Assembly: GCA_946478985.1 (NCBI GenBank) | Contig: CAMLDZ010000101.1 | Location: forward strand, 1-11,634 | Direction: 5' to 3' | Length of the DNA stretch: 11,634 bases | Origin: an uncultured Solimonas sp. | GTDB lineage: Bacteria > Pseudomonadota > Gammaproteobacteria > Nevskiales > Nevskiaceae | Shown here: positions 6,775-11,634 of the stretch, one piece after another | Layout: each line of letters opens with the position of its first letter | Position numbering within the stretch: position 1 is the stretch's first letter | Translations under genes and position numbers: made by a program | The notes under the pieces: model-generated | Databases searched by the model: none | What the model was told of the DNA's origin: nothing | Seen by the model: only the letters and a program-made list of their open reading frames with translations

Positions 6775-7455
6775 TCAAAGCTCCGCCCAGCGCCGCAGCA
6801 GGTTGTGGTAGACGCCGGTCAGCTGCACCAGCGCCGGATGATCGGCCACCGACTTGTTGAGGCTCTGCAGCGCGGCATCCATCTCGAACAACAGCGTGCG
6901 CTGGGCATCCTCGCGCACCAGGCTCTGCACCCAGAAGATGCTGGCGATGCGCGCGCCGCGCGTCACCGGATTGACCTTGTGCAGGCTGGTCGACGGATAC
7001 AGCACCAGATCGCCGGCCGGCAGCTTGGCGGCATGCGCGCCGTAGGTGTCTTCCATCACCAGTTCGCCACCGTCGTACTCGTCCGGTTCGCTGAGGAACA
7101 GCGTGCCGGAAAGATCGGTACGGACGCGATAGCCCTTGCTGCGCACGTCGCGCACCGCGGTGTCGACATGCATGCCGAAATTGCCGCCGCCCTGATAGCA
7201 GTTGAACAGCGGCGGGAATACTTTCGACGGCAGCGCCGCCGACAGGAACAGTTCGCTGCGGCCCAGCGCCTTGAGCACGACCTCGCCCAGCTGCTGGGCG
7301 ACCGGGTGCTCTTCGGTGAGCTGCAGGTTCTGCTTGACCTTGGCCGCCTGCGGTCCGGCCGTGACGCGGCCGTCCTGCCACTCGGTCTGTGCCAGCACCG
7401 CGCGCATTTCGGCCACCTGTTCGGCGCTCAGAACCTTGGGAATATGCAGCAGCAT
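6775..7455 (-). CDS. piuC: PiuC/YbiX-type Fe(II)- and 2-oxoglutarate-dependent oxygenase
   Basis: Prolyl-4-hydroxylase-type (PKHD) oxygenase of 226 aa, close in length to E. coli YbiX. Predicted iron ligands are His96 and Asp98 in MHVDTAVR and His159 in [12 protein letters not shown]. Arg169 in [10 protein letters not shown] is the likely 2-oxoglutarate anchor. The start ATG at 7455 gives [10 protein letters not shown], which aligns with the YbiX start (MMYHIPGVLS). A TTG two codons upstream (7461) is possible but less likely. The family is commonly found next to Fiu/PiuA-type catecholate receptors, as here. Its substrate is not established, and an iron-sensing or siderophore-processing role is inference. 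A hairpin sits 25 nt before the start. Confidence 0.94.
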   Translation of the reverse strand: MLLHIPKVLSAEQVAEMRAVLAQTEWQDGRVTAGPQAAKVKQNLQLTEEHPVAQQLGEVVLKALGRSELFLSAALPSKVFPPLFNCYQGGGNFGMHVDTAVRDVRSKGYRVRTDLSGTLFLSEPDEYDGGELVMEDTYGAHAAKLPAGDLVLYPSTSLHKVNPVTRGARIASIFWVQSLVREDAQRTLLFEMDAALQSLNKSVADHPALVQLTGVYHNLLRRWAEL

Positions 7456-7480
7456 CGGCAAGGACTCTCGATCAGCGTGC

Positions 7481-7513
7481 GGAGGGCCTCCCGCAGACGA
7501 CGGAAGGCCCTCC
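7481..7513 (-). other. Intercistronic hairpin between the receptor gene and piuC
   Basis: Arms at 7481-7489 and 7505-7513 form 9 perfect pairs. A U-G wobble in the minus-strand RNA (C at 7490, A at 7504 on the plus strand) and three more pairs (7491-7493 with 7501-7503) follow, around a 7-nt loop. As at 2760-2805, the one imperfect pair is tolerated only in the operon RNA. It begins 32 nt after the receptor stop codon, with no U-tract. It may stabilise the receptor message or partly terminate transcription, so that receptor outnumbers inner-membrane proteins. Confidence 0.65.
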
Positions 7514-7545
7514 TTCTATCACATCAGGCCGGCATCGGACGGGCA

Positions 7546-9951
7546 TCAGAAGCGGACATTCAGGCTCAGCAGGTACGACTGCGCGATGCCCGGGATGTAG
7601 CGCGAACCGCCGTTGTTGATGGCCGCAAAGTACTTCTCGTCACCCAGGTTGTAGCCGTTGAGCTGGACCGTGACGTTGCGCGTTGCCTGGTAGGCCACCA
7701 TCGCGTCGAACACGGTGTAGCTGCCCACTTCGTAGACATTGGTGTAGCCGACCTGCCCCGTCGTGGCGGTGACGGAGCCTTCCGGATTGTTGGTTTCCGA
7801 GCGCGTCTGCGAATCGACGTACTGCGCGCCGAAACCGAACTGCAGCTTGTAGGCTTCCAGGTTGTAGGTGGTCCACAAGGTCGCCGTCAGTTCCGGCGTG
7901 AAGCGCGCACCGGCGCCTTCCGAGGTCTCCGTGCCCTGCTTGATGTCGGCATCGAGCTTGGCCACGCCGGCGGTGATGTTCCAGGCCTTGGTGATCTGGC
8001 CGACTGCGGCCAGTTCCACGCCTTTGACCTCACGCTTGCCGTACTGGATCACGATGTCCGGATTGTCACTCGCCCGCGCCAGATCATTCTTGTTGGTGCC
8101 CTTGAAGATCGCCGCCGTTGCCGCCAGGCGGCCGTCCAGCAGATCCCACTTGGTACCGATCTCGGTGTTCTTGGCCTCTTGAGGATCGAGCGCCGGGTTG
8201 TTGATGTTGGCGTTGGCCGAACCGTTGGCGCTGTTCTGCGCGGCCAGCGAGAAGTTGGCGTCGCCAGGCGGCTTGAGCGAGGTGGCGTGCGAGACATAGA
8301 CGCTGCTGGCATTGGTCGGCTTGAACAGCACACCGGCCTTCCAGCTCAACAGGTTGTCGGCATCTTCGACGCGCTGCGGAACCTGCGTGCCGGCCGGCAG
8401 CGGCGGATTGCTGGTCGCCGTGGCGATGCTGACGCTGTCGGTCTCGGCGTTGTAGCGCTCCCAGCGCAGGCTGCCGTTGATGAACCAGCGATCCTGGATC
8501 TGCGCGGTGTCGAACACGTAGACCGCGGTAGTCGTGGTCTGGCCGTTGGAGAACGCACCGTTCTTCTTGAAATTGGAGCGCTCGGCGCTGCGATCCGGGT
8601 TGTACAGGTTGGCCTGCAGCGTCGCCGGCGGGATCGTCGGGTCAGCCGCATAGCTGGGCGTGAGCTGCTTTTCGTGGATCAGCTCAAGGCCGCCACCGAG
8701 CGAATGCTTGATCGCACCGGTCTGGATCTCGGCGGTGAGATTGGTCTGGTTGGTGAGGATTTCGTTGGTACGGCCCGTGCCCTGTACCGAGCGAGTGACA
8801 CGATACTGCTCAGGATTCAGCAGGACCAGCGGCTCTGCCGGCGGCGTCGGCTGCGTCGTGGTGCCATCGCCATTGGTGCCCAGCTTGCTGTCGGACAGCG
8901 TCACCGCGTTGACGCCCGTCAGCACGCGCTGCTGCTCGCTCTTGCCGTATCGGGCGATGTTGCGGATCACGAAGCCCGGCTTGAGGTCGTGCTCGAACTT
9001 GGCCGTGACCATGTTGGCTTCGATGTTTTCGAAGTCCTGGGCGAAGCCGTAGTAGTTCTTGGAGCTTGGCGCATCGACCGTGCGGCCGGCGGCATCCAGC
9101 GTCTGCTGCAGCGGATTGACGACGGAATTCGAGAAACGATAGCCCTCGCGGCCCACCGTCGGCACGCCGCCATCAGGCGTATTGTCCTGGCGGATGTGCT
9201 GCGAGAAGAGATAAAAACGCGTCGGCGTGCTCAGGCCGAAAGCGATCGAGGGCGCCACGCCCCAGCCGCGGCGCTCGATGAAATCACGTCCGGCGACACC
9301 ACCGTCCTGGCCCATCACGTTCAGGCGCACGGCCGTGCTGCTGCCGATCTGCTCGTTGATGTCGGCGGTGATGCGGCGGCGATCCGCCGTACCGTAGCTG
9401 ACGGTGCCGGCGCGGAAGTCCTCGGCGCTCGGCAGCTTGCTCGCCAGATTGACGTAACCGGCCGTCGCACCGCGGCCGTTGTCGGCACCGGCCGGGCCTT
9501 TGACGACCTCGATCTGCTCGATATTGAAGGTATCGCGCACGGCCGTGCCCAGATCGCGAATGTTGTCGAGGAAGATCGCGTTCTGCGTATCGAAGCCACG
9601 CATCGAGATCGCATCGCCGCTGGTCGAGTTGCCGTTCTCGCCCTGCAGCAGCGTGATGCCCGGCGTATTGCGCAGCGCTTCCGTCAGCGTGGTGGCGACG
9701 CGCTCCTGCAGCACTTCCTTCTTGATGACGGTGATCGTCTGCGGGGTATTGACCAGCGCTTCGGTGTACTTCGGCGACGAGACCGTCTCGGCTTTGTACG
9801 GATTGGGCGCGGCATCCGCCTCGACCTTCACTTCCTTGAGCTGGGTGGCAGCGGCGGCCGACGGGGCCGGAGCATCCGCCTGCTGGGCAACGGACGGCAG
9901 GGTGTACACCGCCAGCACCGCGGCGGCGATCGGGCTCAGATGAAACTTCAT
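7546..9951 (-). CDS. TonB-dependent catecholate siderophore receptor (Fiu/PiuA-like)
   Basis: Outer-membrane receptor of 801 aa that would import ferric siderophores. It has a Sec signal peptide (cleavage near residue 22), a likely TonB box around QLKEVKVEA (38-46), and a plug domain (about 60-172) with NTPQTITVI, EALRNTPGIT, MRGFDTQNAIFLDNIRDLG and the strong signature FNIEQIEVVKGPAGADNGRG (142-161). A beta-barrel of about 620 residues ends in LLSLNVRF with the C-terminal Phe needed for outer-membrane insertion. The plug sequence and the adjacent piuC point to the Fiu/PiuA catecholate group. Siderophores of that group are often monocatechols or linear catecholates, but the exact ligand cannot be read from sequence. 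The ATG at 9951 has GGGAAG upstream at usual spacing. A Fur-like site lies about 110 nt upstream. Confidence 0.95.
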   Translation of the reverse strand: MKFHLSPIAAAVLAVYTLPSVAQQADAPAPSAAAATQLKEVKVEADAAPNPYKAETVSSPKYTEALVNTPQTITVIKKEVLQERVATTLTEALRNTPGITLLQGENGNSTSGDAISMRGFDTQNAIFLDNIRDLGTAVRDTFNIEQIEVVKGPAGADNGRGATAGYVNLASKLPSAEDFRAGTVSYGTADRRRITADINEQIGSSTAVRLNVMGQDGGVAGRDFIERRGWGVAPSIAFGLSTPTRFYLFSQHIRQDNTPDGGVPTVGREGYRFSNSVVNPLQQTLDAAGRTVDAPSSKNYYGFAQDFENIEANMVTAKFEHDLKPGFVIRNIARYGKSEQQRVLTGVNAVTLSDSKLGTNGDGTTTQPTPPAEPLVLLNPEQYRVTRSVQGTGRTNEILTNQTNLTAEIQTGAIKHSLGGGLELIHEKQLTPSYAADPTIPPATLQANLYNPDRSAERSNFKKNGAFSNGQTTTTAVYVFDTAQIQDRWFINGSLRWERYNAETDSVSIATATSNPPLPAGTQVPQRVEDADNLLSWKAGVLFKPTNASSVYVSHATSLKPPGDANFSLAAQNSANGSANANINNPALDPQEAKNTEIGTKWDLLDGRLAATAAIFKGTNKNDLARASDNPDIVIQYGKREVKGVELAAVGQITKAWNITAGVAKLDADIKQGTETSEGAGARFTPELTATLWTTYNLEAYKLQFGFGAQYVDSQTRSETNNPEGSVTATTGQVGYTNVYEVGSYTVFDAMVAYQATRNVTVQLNGYNLGDEKYFAAINNGGSRYIPGIAQSYLLSLNVRF

Positions 9952-10063
9952 TTTTCTTCCCTTTAAGTGCGCTTGACGCAGACGAACCAGGGCCCCACAG
10001 CGCCTGGCCGGATCGAATCGCGATCGGCTGGGGTCCGCTTGGGTGCGGTTCTTGGCAATCGAC
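9952..10063 (-). promoter_or_regulatory. 5' leader of the receptor/iron operon
   Basis: Untranslated leader between the Fur-like site and the receptor start. It carries the Shine-Dalgarno AAGGGAAG just upstream of the ATG. Two modest inverted repeats are visible: 9987-9991 with 10003-10007 (5 bp), and 10007-10015 with 10021-10028 (8 bp with one bulge). No riboswitch class is recognisable, and these may simply reflect high GC content. Confidence 0.4.
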
Positions 10064-10091
10064 GATGAGATTCTATCTGAGAATCATTTGC
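10064..10091 (-). promoter_or_regulatory. Fur-box-like operator of the iron operon
   Basis: On the minus strand this reads GCAAATGATTCTCA followed by GATAGAATCTCATC. Its core is a perfect dyad on the plus strand: GATTCT (10069-10074), a 5-nt spacer, AGAATC (10080-10085). The AATGATTCTCA half is typical of Fur sites in proteobacteria, and the region is AT-rich against a GC-rich background. The position upstream of a siderophore receptor gene and over a possible -10 element fits iron repression by Fur. The match to the classical 19-bp consensus is only partial. Confidence 0.72.
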
Positions 10092-10098
10092 AATAAAA
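10070..10098 (-). promoter_or_regulatory. Possible sigma-70 promoter of the iron operon
   Basis: On the minus strand a good -10 element, TAGAAT (10070-10075), stands 17 nt downstream of a weak -35-like TTTTAT (10093-10098). The -10 is inside the Fur-like dyad, so bound Fur would block RNA polymerase. The -35 is poor and the call rests mainly on position. Confidence 0.45.
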
Positions 10099-10165
10099 GT
10101 ATCTCGCGCTCTTGAGCATGACGGCACGCCGCGGGCCAGCAGCCCGGCGGGATCCAGGTATGGCG

Positions 10166-10202
10166 GGCGCACGGCGCCTCGTGGGCGCGCCAGAGGCCGC
10201 CC
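10166..10202 (-). terminator. GC-rich hairpins after the M23 gene, possible transcript end
   Basis: Two hairpins stand close together. At 10183-10202 there is an 8-bp stem with one bulged base and a 3-nt loop. At 10166-10178 there is a 5-bp stem with a 3-nt loop. Neither is followed by a T-run on the minus strand, so this is not a standard Rho-independent terminator. They start 18 nt after the M23 stop codon and may mark the 3' end of the thrS-M23 message. Confidence 0.3.
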
Positions 10203-10220
10203 TCCGCAATCGGTCCCGAT

Positions 10221-11096
10221 TTACTTGCCCGTCGAGGCCGCGTCCGGCTTCTTGAAGTCCGGCATCGGCGGAACCAGCTTCTGCGCGTCGACCCGCGCAT
10301 CGAACCAATTCATCCGCCAGTCCAGATGCGGTCCGGTCGCCCGCCCCGTCATGCCGGACAAGGCCACCACCTCGCCGCGTCTGACGCTCTGGCCGAGCTT
10401 CACGTCCAGTTGCGACAGGTGCAGGAATGCCGACATCAGGCCGTGGCCGTGGTCGATCATCAGCGTGCCGCCCGTGAAGTACATGTCCGGACTGGCGAGC
10501 ACGATCACACCGTCGGCCGGCGCGCGGACTTCGGTGCCGCTCGGGATCGCCACATCGACGCCGTAGTGCGGCTGCTTGGCTTCGCCGTTGAGGATGCGCT
10601 GGCTGCCGAACACGCCGGAGATGCGGCCGGTGGCCGGCCAGACGAAGGGCTGCGCGAAACCGCCCAGATCGCTGTCGTGCTTGCGCGCGGCGGCGACCAG
10701 ACGCTGGTCTTCCTTGATCCGCGCCAGCACTTCGGCCGGCGGTGTCACCATCTTCGGCGGCAGGCCGTTGATGCGCTGGATGTCGTAGGTCCGCCTGGCG
10801 ACCGGGTAGCGATAGGTCTGCGGCATCGCCTCGCCCGGCAGCTGCAGCTTCAGCTCGGCCTCGGCGGGCGCGTCGCGATCCAGGCCGAACACGAACTGGC
10901 CATCCGCCGACAGCCGCAGCAGGCGACCGTTGAACCAGACCCTGGTGCCGGCCGGCGCGGTGCCGAACAGCACCGCGCCTTGCTGCCAGTCGCCGCGCAG
11001 CTCGAAGCCGCTGGCGGATTCGGCTGCGTGCAGCGCTGCGGCGGTCATCAGACCCACCATGCTCACCAGCACCGTCATCGCCTGCCGAATCCGCAT
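10221..11096 (-). CDS. Exported M23 (LytM-like) peptidase-fold protein with altered zinc site
   Basis: Exported protein of 291 aa with a signal peptide (cleavage near ALHAA, residues 21-25), a beta-rich N-terminal region and a C-terminal M23/LytM domain (about 150-275). Metal-site residues visible are His177 and Asp181 in HYGVD, and His226 in AFLHLSQ. The usual HxH motif appears as TGPHLDW: His257 is kept, but the zinc-ligand His is replaced by Asp259. I recall similar HLD versions in other proteobacterial M23 proteins, so this may be a conserved subfamily rather than a decayed gene. It could still be active with Asp as ligand, or act as a non-enzymatic cell-wall regulator. GAGGAG (11104-11109) stands 7 nt before the ATG. 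The gene follows thrS by 28 bp and is probably co-transcribed with it. Confidence 0.85.
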   Translation of the reverse strand: MRIRQAMTVLVSMVGLMTAAALHAAESASGFELRGDWQQGAVLFGTAPAGTRVWFNGRLLRLSADGQFVFGLDRDAPAEAELKLQLPGEAMPQTYRYPVARRTYDIQRINGLPPKMVTPPAEVLARIKEDQRLVAAARKHDSDLGGFAQPFVWPATGRISGVFGSQRILNGEAKQPHYGVDVAIPSGTEVRAPADGVIVLASPDMYFTGGTLMIDHGHGLMSAFLHLSQLDVKLGQSVRRGEVVALSGMTGRATGPHLDWRMNWFDARVDAQKLVPPMPDFKKPDAASTGK

Positions 11097-11112
11097 CGCG
11101 AAACTCCTCGTT

Positions 11113-11134
11113 GTTAGTGCAGCGTTAGTGCAGC
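11113..11134. repeat. Tandem duplication of an 11-bp unit at the thrS stop
   Basis: GTTAGTGCAGC occurs twice in direct succession (11113-11123 and 11124-11134). On the minus strand this duplicates the last thrS codons and stop (CTGCACTAA), so the second copy lies just after the stop codon. It looks like replication slippage and does not alter the coding frame. Confidence 0.75.
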
Positions 11135-11634
11135 GCCTGCAGCCGGGCCAAGGCCTCGGTCAGCGGCAGCGTTTCCTGCCGCTCCTCGCCGCGGAAGCGC
11201 AAGGTCACCGTGCGCTCCTCGGCCTCTTTGCGGCCGACGACGACGATCACCGGAATCTTCTGCAGCGCGTGCTCGCGGATCTTGTAGTTGATCTTTTCGT
11301 TGCGCAGGTCGGTCTGCGCACGGATATCGGCGTCCTTGAGAATCGCGCAGACCTCGCTGGCGTAGCCGTCGGCATCGGAGACGATCGGCGCGACCACGGC
11401 CTGCACCGGCGACAGCCAGAACGGCAGCGAGCCCGCATGATGCTCGATCAGGATGCCGATGAAACGCTCCATCGAACCGACGATCGCGCGGTGCAGCATG
11501 ATCGGCCGCACGCGCTGCGAACTTTCGTCGATGTACGAGGCGTCGAGCCGCTCCGGCATCATCGGGTCGTACTGGATGGTGCCGACCTGCCAGGAGCGGC
11601 CGATCGAATCCTTCAAGTGATATTCGATCTTCGG
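11125..11634 (-). CDS. thrS: Threonyl-tRNA synthetase, C-terminal part (cut by window edge)
   Basis: The last 169 residues of a class II aminoacyl-tRNA synthetase that charges tRNA-Thr in the cytoplasm. The frame is open from the right edge ([20 protein letters not shown]). It contains class II motif 3 ([21 protein letters not shown]) and the anticodon-binding domain with [13 protein letters not shown] and [14 protein letters not shown]. The 5' part lies outside the window. The C-terminal wording ([40 protein letters not shown]) reminds me more of alphaproteobacterial ThrS than of enteric or Xanthomonas forms. The usual next gene in many proteobacteria, infC, is absent here. Confidence 0.96.
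   Translation of the reverse strand, partial: PKIEYHLKDSIGRSWQVGTIQYDPMMPERLDASYIDESSQRVRPIMLHRAIVGSMERFIGILIEHHAGSLPFWLSPVQAVVAPIVSDADGYASEVCAILKDADIRAQTDLRNEKINYKIREHALQKIPVIVVVGRKEAEERTVTLRFRGEERQETLPLTEALARLQALH

Noticed and set aside
7456..7461. TTG start two codons upstream for piuC
   Set aside because: The ATG at 7455 aligns with the start of E. coli YbiX, and there is no better ribosome binding site for the TTG.
6355..9966. A 1203-codon open frame on the plus strand opposite tonB, piuC and the receptor gene
   Set aside because: It is antisense to three well-supported genes. It has low-complexity Gly/Ser runs opposite the Pro-rich tonB spacer and Arg/Ala/Val-rich sequence elsewhere, with no recognisable domain. 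Long antisense frames are expected in GC-rich genes.
9952..10063. Riboswitch or small RNA in the receptor leader
   Set aside because: Only short GC-rich inverted repeats are visible, and no known riboswitch core is recognisable.
1..11634. CRISPR array, tRNA, rRNA, insertion sequence or prophage genes
   Set aside because: I saw no regularly spaced repeats, tRNA-like cloverleaf, rRNA stretches, transposase motifs or phage proteins in this window.

Overview
The window comes from a GC-rich Gram-negative bacterium. The evidence is a TonB-dependent outer-membrane receptor, TonB/ExbB/ExbD and Sec-exported periplasmic proteins. A proteobacterium is most likely. The receptor/piuC pair resembles Pseudomonas, enteric and Xanthomonas-type loci, while the ThrS C-terminus looks rather alphaproteobacterial to me, so I do not assign a class. 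All twelve supported genes lie on the minus strand, so transcription runs from high to low coordinates.

Right edge (11634 to 10221): the 3' end of a threonyl-tRNA synthetase gene, then 28 bp later a gene for an exported M23 (LytM-like) peptidase-fold protein. The gap holds a tandem 11-bp duplication that includes the thrS stop codon. The peptidase fold has Asp where the family normally has a zinc-ligand His.

Regulatory gap (10220 to 9952): GC-rich hairpins after the peptidase gene, a Fur-box-like dyad (10064-10091) overlapping a possible promoter, and a leader of about 110 nt ahead of the receptor gene.

Iron operon (9951 to 94): ten genes in the order Fiu/PiuA-like catecholate siderophore receptor, piuC (Fe(II)/2-oxoglutarate oxygenase family), tonB, exbB, exbD, a PepSY-type three-helix membrane protein, a DUF2271 periplasmic protein, a DUF4198 periplasmic protein, apbE (FAD:protein FMN transferase), and a membrane-anchored flavodoxin/ferredoxin-reductase fusion. 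Most junctions overlap or are a few bases apart. Two strong hairpins without U-tracts, after the receptor gene and before apbE, split the message into three parts.

The most interesting result is that the DUF2271 protein carries DGVSGAT (residues 112-118), which fits the FMN-attachment motif used by ApbE (Dxx[S/T]GA[S/T]). With the ApbE, a His-rich PepSY membrane protein and a membrane-tethered NADPH diflavin reductase, the operon reads as a full import-and-reduce system. TonB/ExbB/ExbD would power uptake of a ferric catecholate. Electrons would pass from cytoplasmic NADPH through FAD and FMN, then a possible haem membrane protein, to a covalent FMN in the periplasm that reduces the iron. One unresolved point is that the ApbE has no visible export signal although its likely substrate does.

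Left edge (1-93): no complete gene, but a perfect inverted repeat (7-23) and a possible short reading frame running out of the window.
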